Source of the DNA: a virus
Virus record (IMG/VR): IMGVR_UViG_3300044822_000198
Location: 1 to 30,746 of that record
Length of the DNA stretch: 30,746 nucleotides
Direction: 5' to 3' (one strand)
The notes beneath the pieces are model-generated. The model was given only the letters and a program-made list of their open reading frames with translations. It was not told the DNA's origin and did not search any database. Of the stretch, positions 1-7,945 are shown in pieces (position 1 is the stretch's first letter; the number at the start of each line of letters is the position of its first letter). A program made the translations under genes and the position numbers.

Positions 1-220
1 CAGCTTGGCCGCACAAATCATCGCACAGCACATTCCACTTGCTGACGGGATTCCCGCGTTTCCCCTGGCCGCGAAAGAGTTGGTCCTTTGAGGGATGGCC
101 ATCCAGCAGAACGACCTTGTAACCAACGCGGCGAGTTATCTCTCCATCCGATGCGACCATGCAGAACTTCTCACGGGCCGCGAAGAATCGTGCTTGAACG
201 CTCTGGGATATCCCGTTCAT
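1..220 (-). CDS. partial hypothetical protein, runs off left edge
   Basis: A minus-strand frame stays open from about 300 to the window edge and is missing its C-terminus. The first ATG is at 220 (MNGISQSVQARFFAAREK...). The frame continues upstream into the end of tnpB, so the true start is unclear and could be an earlier TTG. The product is mixed in charge, with short motifs such as VGYKVVLLDGHPSKDQ, and matches no family I recognise. It lies immediately downstream of tnpB in the same direction. An overlapping plus-strand frame (95-319) is the alternative; I prefer the minus strand for its more ordinary amino-acid composition, with low confidence. Confidence 0.25.
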   Translation of the reverse strand, partial: MNGISQSVQARFFAAREKFCMVASDGEITRRVGYKVVLLDGHPSKDQLFRGQGKRGNPVSKWNVLCDDLCGQA

Positions 221-291
221 CTTCGGGTTCTTCCCGATCAACCGGCACAGTGTTACGCTGCTGTCCGTGAAGATCGTCCGTTCTCCGAAAC

Positions 292-1803
292 TTACCTGTT
301 CTTCGCAGTGTTCGGTTGACGCTTCAACCGGGCCGGTTTCGTTGTTGCTTGCGCGACAACCAGAGCCTTCCCGTCCACGTCCAGTACCCGGCGAACTGCC
401 GGGCATAAGTTCATCGCAGCATTCAGGTCACGATCAGATTCGTGACCGCAATCGCAGCGGAAGGTTCGTTCTGAAAGCGGCAGCGAATCCTTGACTTCGC
501 CGCATACCGAACAAGTCTTGCTCGACGGCAAGAAGCGGCCGTGGACCACGAGAGCGCTGCCATACCATTGACACTTGTATTCGAGTTGCCGCCGCACTTC
601 ACCAAACGCGGCATCGCTCACCGCACCGGCAAGGCAGTGATTCTTGGTCATACCGGAGACGTTCAGGTCTTCGATGCCGACCATGCCATAGGTCACAGCA
701 ATGAGCGTCGTCATCTTGTGGATGGCGTCGGAACGGATGTTAGCGATATTGAAGTGAAGATTAGCAACACGCCACTTTGCCCGCTCTCGTCGCTTGCTGC
801 CTTTCTGCCGGCGAGCAACGACCCGCTGAGCACGCTTCAGGACTTGCAATTTCCTCCTGTAGGCTTTGGGGTTCTCGAACACGCGACCATCCGAGAGCGT
901 GGCCAGCGTCTTCACACCCAGGTCAACGCCCACCGCCGGCCCTTGGTTATCGGGAACGACGATAGACGTTTCGACCTGGATACTAACAAACTTCGCGTCG
1001 GCGTTGACAGAATCCAGGTCTGTGTTACAATGAGGCAATGGAGGACCAGAACGATGAAGAGAATCGAAGTTGATACTGAAAAACTCCTTACCTTGTATCG
1101 CAGCGGGCTTGATGCCGTGGATGTTGGCTTGCAGCTTGGATGCTCGTCTCGCGTCGTCCGGGCTAGATTGCAAGAACTTGGCGAGCCGACGCACTGGATC
1201 AGACAGCCTCTGTCTGAAGAGCACAAGAATAATATCAGCAACGGCGTCAACACCGCCTTCGCCAACGGCTTTGCTGGCAGTTTTATCGGTCGAAAGCACA
1301 CCGAAAGCACCAGGGCCAAGATGCGTGGTCGCTGCCGCGAGAAAAGCCCCTGCTGGAAGGGCGGCCGAATGCGACGAAAAGCTAGGACCGGCAAAGGCTA
1401 CTACATCGACATCCTCTGCCCAGGCCACCCATCGACACTCAACAGGAAAGGGCCGCCATACGTTCCAGAGCATAGGCTTGTCATGGAGAAGCACCTTGAC
1501 CGCTACCTCGAAAAGCATGAACACATCCATCACATCAACGGCATCAAAGACGATAACCGGATCGAAAACCTCAAGATCGTCAGTCAAGACAATCACTTCG
1601 GCGAAGTGACCTGTCCGCACTGTCAGAAGGTTTTCTTCATCAAGTGAAGCCGCGCCAGCGTGCTTGAGACAAGCTGTTCGCTGCTCGTTGTTCAAGTCCA
1701 GTTCGTACTTATACGCCCGCTTGATTTCCACCTTTAGATTCCTTCTCGGCCCATCATGAGACATTTCCTTGTGGAATGCGAAGGAAATCGTCGCAAAAAC
1801 CAC
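292..1803 (-). CDS. tnpB: TnpB-like RuvC nuclease (IS200/IS605 type), N-terminal middle part replaced by an antisense HNH cassette
   Basis: Two TnpB pieces share one frame. The N-terminal piece (about 1650-1764) has the family opening [16 protein letters not shown]. The C-terminal piece (292 to about 1015) has the RuvC-like nuclease: GVDLGVKT (first Asp), [10 protein letters not shown] (Glu), a zinc finger CSVCG...CDCG, and [10 protein letters not shown] (last Asp). All acidic residues and cysteines are present. Between the pieces, where TnpB normally has its WED/REC part (roughly 120-150 residues), the frame only reads the antisense of an HNH gene. The frame stays open through it, giving a 503-aa chimera. 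The GTG at 1803 follows a TTTTAT box by 5 nt; an internal ATG at 1764 (MSHDGPRRN) also fits. RNA-guided cleavage is probably lost. No transposase TnpA is seen. Confidence 0.85.
   Translation of the reverse strand: MVFATISFAFHKEMSHDGPRRNLKVEIKRAYKYELDLNNEQRTACLKHAGAASLDEENLLTVRTGHFAEVIVLTDDLEVFDPVIVFDAVDVMDVFMLFEVAVKVLLHDKPMLWNVWRPFPVECRWVAWAEDVDVVAFAGPSFSSHSAALPAGAFLAAATTHLGPGAFGVLSTDKTASKAVGEGGVDAVADIILVLFRQRLSDPVRRLAKFLQSSPDDARRASKLQANIHGIKPAAIQGKEFFSINFDSLHRSGPPLPHCNTDLDSVNADAKFVSIQVETSIVVPDNQGPAVGVDLGVKTLATLSDGRVFENPKAYRRKLQVLKRAQRVVARRQKGSKRRERAKWRVANLHFNIANIRSDAIHKMTTLIAVTYGMVGIEDLNVSGMTKNHCLAGAVSDAAFGEVRRQLEYKCQWYGSALVVHGRFLPSSKTCSVCGEVKDSLPLSERTFRCDCGHESDRDLNAAMNLCPAVRRVLDVDGKALVVAQATTKPARLKRQPNTAKNR
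1004..1031 (+). promoter_or_regulatory. sigma70-type promoter of the HNH gene
   Basis: TTGACA (1004-1009), a 16-nt spacer, and TACAAT (1026-1031). Transcription would begin near 1038, just before the GGAGG (1040-1044) that serves the ATG at 1054. The promoter sits at the boundary of the cassette with the tnpB C-terminal piece, so the cassette is an independent transcription unit running against tnpB. Confidence 0.75.
1054..1647 (+). CDS. HNH homing-type endonuclease with NUMOD3-like motifs
   Basis: The 197-aa protein starts at the ATG 10 nt after GGAGG. Residues 1-45 form a small helix-turn-helix-like module ([19 protein letters not shown]). Residues 53-93 hold NUMOD3-type DNA-binding motifs ([10 protein letters not shown] and [15 protein letters not shown]). 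Residues 139-181 carry the HNH core: [10 protein letters not shown], then [17 protein letters not shown] (H159, H160, N162, N168), followed by H181. The C-terminus ends in a half zinc ribbon CPHC. Such enzymes nick or cut DNA at insertion sites of introns and phage genes. The gene lies entirely inside and antisense to tnpB, and its stop codon is directly next to the resuming TnpB frame. The same frame extends upstream to 541, but that part only shadows tnpB. Confidence 0.9.
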   Translation: MKRIEVDTEKLLTLYRSGLDAVDVGLQLGCSSRVVRARLQELGEPTHWIRQPLSEEHKNNISNGVNTAFANGFAGSFIGRKHTESTRAKMRGRCREKSPCWKGGRMRRKARTGKGYYIDILCPGHPSTLNRKGPPYVPEHRLVMEKHLDRYLEKHEHIHHINGIKDDNRIENLKIVSQDNHFGEVTCPHCQKVFFIK

Positions 1804-1872
1804 GGCGGATAAAATCCTGCCATCCGTGGATTTACATGAAACGTCGGAGAATTTCAGCGAACAGACTTGCGT

Positions 1873-1996
1873 AATGACGAAATGCGATGTAAGCTATCAT
1901 CGTAGATGTTCGTCATTGACGCGGGTGATGTCCGCCGAAGCTCGCACTGAGCCAGTCAGCCAACAAGGTTGACTGGCTCAAGCAGTTTCATGGGGT
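1873..1996 (+). ncRNA. structured element A (three hairpins plus GTTTCATGGGGT)
   Basis: P1 pairs AATGACGAA (1873-1881) with TTCGTCATT (1909-1917). P2 is GCGG-7 nt-CCGC (1921-1935). P3 is a 13-bp stem with one mismatch (1949-1961 with 1967-1979), followed by GTTTCATGGGGT (1985-1996). A second copy (B, 28421-28545) aligns without gaps through P1 and P2 and has different but still complementary P1 bases. That supports a conserved structure rather than chance. Both copies lie 55-62 nt upstream of a plus-strand gene. I cannot assign it to a known RNA class. It could be a small RNA, a leader, or a DNA hairpin at a mobile-element end, since it lies 70 bp from tnpB. Confidence 0.55.
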
Positions 1997-2058
1997 CATG
2001 ATAAACCGACGACGAACCATTTTCAACGCCAAACTCCATTTTTTGCTACAATTTCAGC

Positions 2059-2250
2059 ATGAGAACGCTATCCCGATTCTGGCTTTGGTTCCTTGCTCGC
2101 TTCCATCTGTCCGATGCCGCCGTATGCGAAATGAGCAAGGGACGTGGCTTGCACGACGATTACCACGATTATCCCGATGATGTGCTCGGCGAACCATTGC
2201 ATTTCATTGAACTGGTATGCAAGCGATGCGGCAAACGTTTCTGCATCTAG
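2059..2250 (+). CDS. small protein with C-terminal CxxC zinc motif
   Basis: A 63-aa product with an acidic, Tyr/His-rich middle (LHDDYHDYPDD) and a C-terminal half zinc ribbon (LVCKRCGKRFCI). Proteins ending in CxRCGKRF are frequent in phages, but the function is unknown. The ATG at 2059 is only 6 nt after a TACAAT box (2047-2052) and has no ribosome-binding site, so the mRNA is probably leaderless. It sits downstream of structured element A. Confidence 0.6.
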   Translation: MRTLSRFWLWFLARFHLSDAAVCEMSKGRGLHDDYHDYPDDVLGEPLHFIELVCKRCGKRFCI

Positions 2251-2263
2251 CAGTTACGTCTCT

Positions 2264-2301
2264 GTTACCTCAGGGGTAACAGGAGGTAACAAGGGGTAAC
2301 A
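2264..2301 (+). repeat. three GGGTAACA repeats at exact 10-nt period, plus one inverted half-site
   Basis: GGGGTAACA, GAGGTAACA and GGGGTAACA start at 2273, 2283 and 2293, with an inverted GTTACC at 2264. The 10-nt spacing puts all copies on one DNA face. The array overlaps the ribosome-binding region of the peptidase gene at 2305, so protein binding there could control its transcription or translation. Confidence 0.6.
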
Positions 2302-2304
2302 ACC

Positions 2305-3036
2305 ATGCTTCTAGCTCGAATGGCCGACGATCAATCCGTTCTCATCCGCGTCATGCCCGAACACCCTGACTACCGGCGCTTCGCCGATCCGCTATCCCGT
2401 CAGGAAGCCAGCTACAAACTGCACAGATTCGCGAAATCCGCGTCATCTCCAGTCCAGCCGATGGAGTTGCTGCCCGTGCCGGATATCGTGCAGCCAAACG
2501 ATTTCTGGTGCGACGTGTGTTGCACCTACGCGGTCTGCCAGATGTTCGGCGTTCCACCGGAAAGCCTTGAAGCCTGCGCCAAAGACCTCGGCACGACACG
2601 AGAAGACTCCACAAAGCCAGACCGGATCGTGAGTTACTTGCGGGAACGGGGACTGGAAGCCGAACCCCGCGAACTCATGACCATCGAAGACCTTGAGGAA
2701 TCATGGCGCAAAGGCAATCCAGTCATGGTTTTGTGCCAAGCCTACGGCGTCGAAACCAAGGCGCAACCCTACGGGCATTGCGTCGTATTCAAGGGAATGG
2801 CGTTTGACCGGCTGTTTCTGATGGACCCCAGCATTGACAACGTACTACAAGGCGACGACGCCCCGAACGATCCTGGCGAGGTTGTCATCACGGCAGAAAG
2901 ATGGATGAAGCGATGGTGGGAGGAAAGGGACGGCAAGCGTTACGAGAGGTTCGGAATCGTCGTCAGCAAGCCTGTTGAGCCGCAAAGGTTCGCCAAAATC
3001 GCACACGATGGGGCAATACGCATCGAAAAAGCGTGA
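2305..3036 (+). CDS. C39-like papain-fold cysteine peptidase
   Basis: A 243-aa cytoplasmic protein. The core has the C39/papain-like arrangement: Gln63 and Cys69 in QPNDFWCDVCC, His158 in YGHCVV, and Asp174 in FLMDPS. The family hydrolyses peptide bonds (bacteriocin leader removal) or isopeptide-type links; the substrate here is unknown. There is no signal peptide and no transporter domain, so it is not a complete bacteriocin exporter. AAGGGG precedes the ATG at 2305 by 8 nt; the ATG at 2320 is an alternative. A second papain-like protein lies at 26081. Phage C39-like proteins may process proteins or act as host effectors, which is inference. Confidence 0.65.
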   Translation: MLLARMADDQSVLIRVMPEHPDYRRFADPLSRQEASYKLHRFAKSASSPVQPMELLPVPDIVQPNDFWCDVCCTYAVCQMFGVPPESLEACAKDLGTTREDSTKPDRIVSYLRERGLEAEPRELMTIEDLEESWRKGNPVMVLCQAYGVETKAQPYGHCVVFKGMAFDRLFLMDPSIDNVLQGDDAPNDPGEVVITAERWMKRWWEERDGKRYERFGIVVSKPVEPQRFAKIAHDGAIRIEKA

Positions 3037-3152
3037 ACGGGCGTTCAATTTTGAGGAAAATCGGCGAATTCTTGCGGTTTAGGGATGATCGCACGTAATC
3101 ATGAGGTATGGTTATGTGGTCACCTTAATATCACGTTTAGTATGAGGAATCC

Positions 3153-3350
3153 ATGTTTGTAATCTCAATCAACTTCCAGGAAATCGTGGACAACGAAGCC
3201 AGGGACGGCATAACGAAAAGGAATCACGAATTCGTGAAGTCTGGAGTCAAGACACGCAAAGAAGCATTCGATTTCATCGAAGAATGCAAGGGTGAATTCT
3301 TCAAGGCGACCACCAAATCTTTCAGGGGAGTCAAAGATGAAGCCGAGTGA
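3153..3350 (+). CDS. small hypothetical protein
   Basis: A 65-aa charged protein (FDFIEECKGEFFKATTKSFRG) predicted mostly helical, without membrane segments or known motifs. GAGGAA lies 4 nt before the ATG. Its last 14 nt overlap the next gene in another frame, which suggests translational coupling. No function can be assigned. Confidence 0.6.
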   Translation: MFVISINFQEIVDNEARDGITKRNHEFVKSGVKTRKEAFDFIEECKGEFFKATTKSFRGVKDEAE

Positions 3351-3636
3351 CGTTTCATCGCTCGCGCAAGCTGCCGATATTATCGCGACTTCCTTGGATA
3401 ACTTGCTGATGTCTCCCAATGGGGAACCAGCTAACGTCGTCGATGCAATTGCCGGACTGAGTATGCCGTTGCGAAGAATTGCGCGAGCGATAACCGAAGA
3501 AGGTCATCCAGGTAAGGATGAATGCGGCGGCACGGTTGGATCGTTGACAGAGGCGGTTATGGGAGTGACAGCCGGTTTGTGCCAAATTGCGTCAGCAATA
3601 AGTGATCTTGCCGATGCCGTGCGGCATAAATCTTGA
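3337..3636 (+). CDS. small hypothetical protein
   Basis: A 99-aa protein starting at the ATG preceded by AGGGGAG (6 nt); the same frame opens earlier, at 3292, without a good site. It is helical and amphipathic, with repeats of small residues (VVDAIAGLSMPLRRIARAI and LCQIASAISDLADAV) that look like a helical bundle or coiled coil. It overlaps the preceding gene and is followed by a hairpin terminator. I do not recognise the family. Confidence 0.6.
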   Translation: MKPSDVSSLAQAADIIATSLDNLLMSPNGEPANVVDAIAGLSMPLRRIARAITEEGHPGKDECGGTVGSLTEAVMGVTAGLCQIASAISDLADAVRHKS

Positions 3637-3648
3637 GGCGTAGGCTCA

Positions 3649-3710
3649 CGCCTGCCGGTGTGCGGTGCATCATCGCTGTCAGCATCGGCGGGCGTGGCCT
3701 TTTATCTTTT
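3649..3710 (+). terminator. probable intrinsic terminator
   Basis: CGCCTGCCGGTG (3649-3660) pairs, with two G-U pairs, to CATCGGCGGGCG (3683-3694), and is followed by CCTTTTATCTTTT. It lies between the 3337 and 3739 genes. The 22-nt loop is long, so strength is uncertain. A smaller hairpin (GGCGT/ACGCC, 3637-3652) overlaps it. Confidence 0.5.
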
Positions 3711-3738
3711 ATGAGCCGTCGTGAATTGAGGAACAGTC

Positions 3739-4137
3739 ATGAGCCATCACTATTCCGCCGATCTCCTTCCCCCTGATGCTCCTGAGCCGCGCCGACGACG
3801 GTGTAGGCCGGTGGAATGGACGCGGTGTTACTTCTGCGGGAAGTCGGTTCCGGTGGATGCGGCGGTGAGGACGTTGGCATTTCACGGCCTAATGATCGGC
3901 ACTATGGGAGGATGCACTACCGATACCGTTGATTCTTGCGCGGCTTGTGCTGGGAAAAGGACTGAAGTTATAAATGAGACCGTAAAGGCACTCCCACGTA
4001 TTGGAGGTTTGATCGGCGCTGCCGTAGCGGCGCTTGTGGTGGGCTTTGTCCTGTTGATAGCGTGTCTTTTCGGCGGCGCGGTTGTGTGGTCGGTGATCCA
4101 TGACGGTCCACCTGGGCGACCTTTTCTCCAGCATTAA
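3739..4137 (+). CDS. zinc-ribbon membrane protein
   Basis: A 132-aa protein with a basic N-terminal segment, a split zinc site (CYFCGK near residue 30 and SCAAC near residue 67) and a glycine/alanine-rich transmembrane helix near residues 88-121 (GLIGAAVAALVVGFVLLIACLF). A cytoplasmic metal-binding head and membrane anchor are likely. The gene ends in TTAA, shared with the stop of the convergent structural gene. Function is unknown; a role at the host membrane during infection is a guess. Confidence 0.6.
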   Translation: MSHHYSADLLPPDAPEPRRRRCRPVEWTRCYFCGKSVPVDAAVRTLAFHGLMIGTMGGCTTDTVDSCAACAGKRTEVINETVKALPRIGGLIGAAVAALVVGFVLLIACLFGGAVVWSVIHDGPPGRPFLQH

Positions 4138-5726
4138 GGCGGAACGGATGGGGATGGAACTGAATCGGCTGGCGGCACGGGGAAAGGCAATTGATTGTTC
4201 GGATCGGTATAAGTGTACGGTGCTTGGCATTGTGACTGCAACGCTCCCGTAATCAAGTATCTCAAATTGACTCGGCTTCTCGACCACGGATTAATAGCTC
4301 CAGCAAAATTGCATGGTTCCGCATTGCCGATAGAGTCTTGCGTGAATGCCGCACCATTGCCAGTGGAAGGACCAGGATAAGTGATGTTGCTTGGAGCCAC
4401 GATAGGATTGAGACCTTCATTTGTCGGGAAGAATGACCCAAAGAATGGGGCACTACTACCAAATACAAGAGCGATAGCATTTCCCAAAGGATTTATTGAA
4501 ACGACATTTATTGCCAAGATAGCTTCTTGGCTCCAACTCAGCGTAATATCAACGCGGACATATTTCTCGGAAAGCTTTTGATTGATGATTACTTCGTGCT
4601 GGGCGGTCGTGTTGATGAACGCCTGGGTTACTCCTAGTTTTGCATAGGCAATGGCAAGACACATTTGCATAAGATTGACGCGGGCCGATGTTGGCTGTCC
4701 CCACGCCTGCACGACGACATTGGCGCGATACTGAGGAACCGCTCCTAGCCCAGCTCTCGCTGCGTTAATTGGAAATTGGACCTGGTTGGATAGCAGTGCC
4801 ATTCCTGCGGAAAAAACTTGACCTGGATTCTCCGTAAGTACTCCCCATGCAGCGGACGCAGAAGCCGATACTGAGGTAGCAAACGTATTGGCTGCAACGC
4901 CACCAAGATTAACTCCTGTGTTTACAAGAGATTGCCGACTCCATCCTGCCGTTAAATCCGCGTCAATCTTGATCGCTGGGCTGTTCGGTCCCAGGTTGAA
5001 ATACTGGTACTTGTCAACCGTCGTGTAATAGGCTTCCGTGTTATCCGAAGAAACCTGAACTTCGATATGCTCGCGCCGGAAGTTCCCAGCTACGCGCCAA
5101 AAGAAGTTGTTGCGGAAGTAGTCTGGAGTCTCAAAAGCGGCGCCGAGCAAGCCCGCGTTGAATGTCACGACGCCTTCCGTAATGATCGTTGGTACATACA
5201 AATCATCTATCGTCTCTCGCATCGTGTAACGGTGCGAGAGCATTGGACCTATGTCGTTGCAGTTGTTGATCCATGTCGTGAATTTGCAATGGATGATCCA
5301 TGTCCGCACGCCGTAGGTCTCGACGATGTTCAGGACTTCGCATACGGGGCCATTATTGGCGTCACATGGCAAATCACCTTTGCCGCCGCTCACGGTATTA
5401 GGCCCAGGACTGGATACGAGCGTTTGCGCCGCGCCGTTTTGATCGTAGTAGTAAACTTTCAATTTCAATCGCGGTTGCGAGAGATAACCAGTTACGGAGG
5501 CGGTTGTGCTCCCAGGAAAAGCGCCTGGAGAAACGTTGGGGAAGTTAGTTGTAGCGTTGACCCCGCTGTACGCTGTTGCCGCCGGATTGAACACGCAAAT
5601 GAAGCTGTAGGATTGTTCGGTGTAGAGATAGGTTGTACGGTCTTCCGAGAGGATCGGACGCTGGAGCACTTCGTTGACTTTGGTCAACTGCATTCGCACT
5701 ACGCCGTAGTCCACAAAACCTATCAT
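4134..5726 (-). CDS. large virion structural protein (probable tail/baseplate component)
   Basis: A 530-aa protein, last in the structural operon and 2 nt after the ADP-ribosyltransferase gene. It is rich in Asn, Thr, Ser, Tyr and beta-strand-like stretches, has few charged residues, and ends in a Pro-rich tail (PFPVPPADSVPSPSVPP). That composition is typical of phage tail or fibre-associated proteins. No named domain is recognisable. Its position after the tail-chaperone and tape-measure-like genes supports a tail tip or baseplate role. It converges with the 3739 gene, sharing TTAA. Confidence 0.6.
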   Translation of the reverse strand: MIGFVDYGVVRMQLTKVNEVLQRPILSEDRTTYLYTEQSYSFICVFNPAATAYSGVNATTNFPNVSPGAFPGSTTASVTGYLSQPRLKLKVYYYDQNGAAQTLVSSPGPNTVSGGKGDLPCDANNGPVCEVLNIVETYGVRTWIIHCKFTTWINNCNDIGPMLSHRYTMRETIDDLYVPTIITEGVVTFNAGLLGAAFETPDYFRNNFFWRVAGNFRREHIEVQVSSDNTEAYYTTVDKYQYFNLGPNSPAIKIDADLTAGWSRQSLVNTGVNLGGVAANTFATSVSASASAAWGVLTENPGQVFSAGMALLSNQVQFPINAARAGLGAVPQYRANVVVQAWGQPTSARVNLMQMCLAIAYAKLGVTQAFINTTAQHEVIINQKLSEKYVRVDITLSWSQEAILAINVVSINPLGNAIALVFGSSAPFFGSFFPTNEGLNPIVAPSNITYPGPSTGNGAAFTQDSIGNAEPCNFAGAINPWSRSRVNLRYLITGALQSQCQAPYTYTDPNNQLPFPVPPADSVPSPSVPP

Positions 5727-5728
5727 CT

Positions 5729-7570
5729 TTAACCTCTCATCTTCGCTCGCGACAAAGCCGATTCTACTAATCCAGAAAAACCTCGATTCGGCGAAGCGGG
5801 CGTAGTAGAATGCGGCGGCTGGTGCGGTGCATGCTGTTGTTGCGGCGATTCCTTCTGCTGCCTATCCATCTTATCCGTCAATGCCTTTATCTTATCCCCC
5901 AGGTCTTCCAAGGCGTCAATCAGCCTTTCGGTGTTCCGGTCATCGAAGCCTCCCGATCCGCCTTGCTGCTGACCGAATGCCTGCCAAGAGGATATTTCGC
6001 CTTCCCGATGACGCCACAGCCTTTCTCGTTGACCAGGATGAAAGGCGTCGTACACCGAACCGGCGAAGCGGCCAACGTCGCCAAGCTGCTCAAAGAGGCC
6101 ATGTTTTTCGCGGAGTTCTTCGTAGGACTGACGGCGGGGACGCGGTTCGTCGTCGGGGTCGGTGCGCCAGCGTTTGCGGGATGGGCGAGCTTCGGGACGA
6201 ACTTCTGGAGGCTCGTTCAGGTCTGGTGTAGAAATTATGGGCGTCGTTTCGTATCCTTCGCGTTCAGGGCCTATCGGCGTCGTTTTGTAAGTTGAACCAG
6301 AAAACAAGTCGTCTTTATCAGGCATTGCCGATGACCGGCGTTTCGCCTCATGTTGATGCAGATTCTTTCTGCGAGAGACAGAAGGTGAGATGTCCAACAG
6401 GCTATCAAGGTTGTGATGTTGCTCCGAACTTATTTTTTCTTCCGTTGGCGCGGATGCCAGTTCAGGATTGTATTGCGGCCGATAGGCTTCTTCTCGCTCC
6501 CGTTGTTCTTGAGTTAGGAAAGGCTCCCGCGTCTTCCCGCCGATAGCTTTCAATTCTTCTTCACTGAACTGGGTATACCAAGGCTTTTGCGGAGCCACTT
6601 CTGGATGCCACCAGATGGGTTGGTGGCTTCGCATTTGTTCTTCTGGAGTCAATGTTGGGGTTTGCAGTTTGGTTATTTTGCCGCCATCATGATACCCCTG
6701 GATGCCTTGCGCCGTCGCATCAATCCCCGCGTTTATCTTCTCCAGTACTGCTTTGTTTTGAGGCTTCTGGGCATCTTTAGCATTGACTATGTATTCATCG
6801 GGCGCGGCGATGATGACCTTGGAGTCTTGTCCTTTTAACGGGCCTTCTACTTCCCCTCCGGAAGCATAGGCTATGCGGTCATCGGCCGAATCCCAGGTGC
6901 CGCGATTGCGGGTCGATTTGATTTGAGAAGGATTGAAGGCGACGTATTCTTGCGAAGCAGAACCATAGGATACGCTGCCAGGATTGTTGCTTCCGGCAAT
7001 GTCAGCTACAACGCCGTCGTAGCCCATATCCATTAGGACATCACGAACAGCATCAGAAAGCATCTTTTCATCAAGAGAACCTCCATTGCTCCAATCTCTT
7101 TCAGGATCGTAGACAAATCCTGTGCGACGGACTACCTCATCATGGATCGCGTCCGGCAATCGTTCTCCGCGCATTACGAGACCGCGAACTCCTTGCGTTT
7201 TCTTGCCCCAATGGAAAGGATTCCGGAGATTCAAAAATACATCGGCTACGTTGGCTCCTTCATCGCGGCCAGCATAGTAATCGGCCACTCTTGAATTGTC
7301 AGTGAAGTATGAGCCAGTTCCCATGAATCCGGAATCGATATTCGATCCTGCTTTTGACATATCGAAAGCGTCAAAAGCTGAACGTGAACCATGAAAAACC
7401 TTCTTCGGTTTGCCGCTTTCGTCTACCACTTTGCTTTCGCCAAACCATGATTGGAAGGCTATGTTGTTTGAATTTGCTGCTGAAATTGGCGATGACGGTC
7501 GATCATCACTAGACGAAGAAATATCCGGCGGTGCAATGCGATCTGTCGGCGGAGTCGGGTTGATGTCCAC
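5729..7570 (-). CDS. virion protein: polyvalent-type ADP-ribosyltransferase fused to tape-measure-like motif
   Basis: A 613-aa protein in three parts. Residues 40-220 form an ADP-ribosyltransferase of the polyvalent-protein type: FGESKVVDESGKPKKVFHGS (His60), GSYFTDNSRVADYYAG (Tyr88), QEYVAFNPSQIKS (Glu208), an H-Y-E triad. Residues 236-282 match the tape-measure C-terminal motif (ASGGEVEGP...DEYIVNAKDAQK...LEKINAG). After a Pro/charged linker, residues 483-524 hold a block (LREKHGLFEQLG...YDAFHPGQRERLWRHRE) that recurs in the 55-aa protein at 19045. Such ARTs transfer ADP-ribose from NAD+ to a target. Placement in the tail operon suggests packaging and delivery to the host. The target is unknown. 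Confidence 0.75.
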   Translation of the reverse strand: MDINPTPPTDRIAPPDISSSSDDRPSSPISAANSNNIAFQSWFGESKVVDESGKPKKVFHGSRSAFDAFDMSKAGSNIDSGFMGTGSYFTDNSRVADYYAGRDEGANVADVFLNLRNPFHWGKKTQGVRGLVMRGERLPDAIHDEVVRRTGFVYDPERDWSNGGSLDEKMLSDAVRDVLMDMGYDGVVADIAGSNNPGSVSYGSASQEYVAFNPSQIKSTRNRGTWDSADDRIAYASGGEVEGPLKGQDSKVIIAAPDEYIVNAKDAQKPQNKAVLEKINAGIDATAQGIQGYHDGGKITKLQTPTLTPEEQMRSHQPIWWHPEVAPQKPWYTQFSEEELKAIGGKTREPFLTQEQREREEAYRPQYNPELASAPTEEKISSEQHHNLDSLLDISPSVSRRKNLHQHEAKRRSSAMPDKDDLFSGSTYKTTPIGPEREGYETTPIISTPDLNEPPEVRPEARPSRKRWRTDPDDEPRPRRQSYEELREKHGLFEQLGDVGRFAGSVYDAFHPGQRERLWRHREGEISSWQAFGQQQGGSGGFDDRNTERLIDALEDLGDKIKALTDKMDRQQKESPQQQHAPHQPPHSTTPASPNRGFSGLVESALSRAKMRG

Positions 7571-7573
7571 GTT

Positions 7574-7945
7574 CTACCCCTGCGCGGAAGCTGGCGTTGC
7601 CGGAATGCGGCGCGATTTCTTGTAGGCTTTGATGGCTTCCGCTGCCTTCTGCTGGTCTTCGTCGGCCACTTCCGGCACCGCAGACGGCGGAGGGGGCAAT
7701 TCGTTCTCGATCTGCGAAACGAGGTCGATTTCTGGCACCTGAACCGCGTTCGGAACCTTGGCAACGCCGTTCGTGTGTGCGCCGCCGTTTTCCATCTTGG
7801 CAAGCTGCTGGATGCCGCGATAAACCTCTTGGACCTTATCGGCGAGTTGCCGATGGTCAGGCGACATGACGGCCATGTGCTTCAAGAAGCGGACGAATGG
7901 TTCGATGTCGGTGCGAGCGGCTTGCTGGACTAATTCTGAGAGCAT
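7574..7945 (-). CDS. hypothetical structural-operon protein
   Basis: A 123-aa protein: an N-terminal helical part (LVQQAARTDIEPFVRFLKHMAVMSPDHRQLADKVQEVYRGIQQL), then a Pro/acidic linker, and a basic helical tail. No known domain. It overlaps the upstream gene by 16 nt and sits 3 nt before the ADP-ribosyltransferase gene, so it is co-translated with tail genes and may be a tail assembly or minor virion factor. Confidence 0.6.
   Translation of the reverse strand: MLSELVQQAARTDIEPFVRFLKHMAVMSPDHRQLADKVQEVYRGIQQLAKMENGGAHTNGVAKVPNAVQVPEIDLVSQIENELPPPPSAVPEVADEDQQKAAEAIKAYKKSRRIPATPASAQG

Noticed and set aside
541-1053. Upstream extension of the HNH frame
   Set aside because: It only reads antisense tnpB; promoter and GGAGG support a start at 1054.
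5067-5732. Plus-strand frame opposite the structural gene
   Set aside because: Shadow of the 530-aa virion protein.
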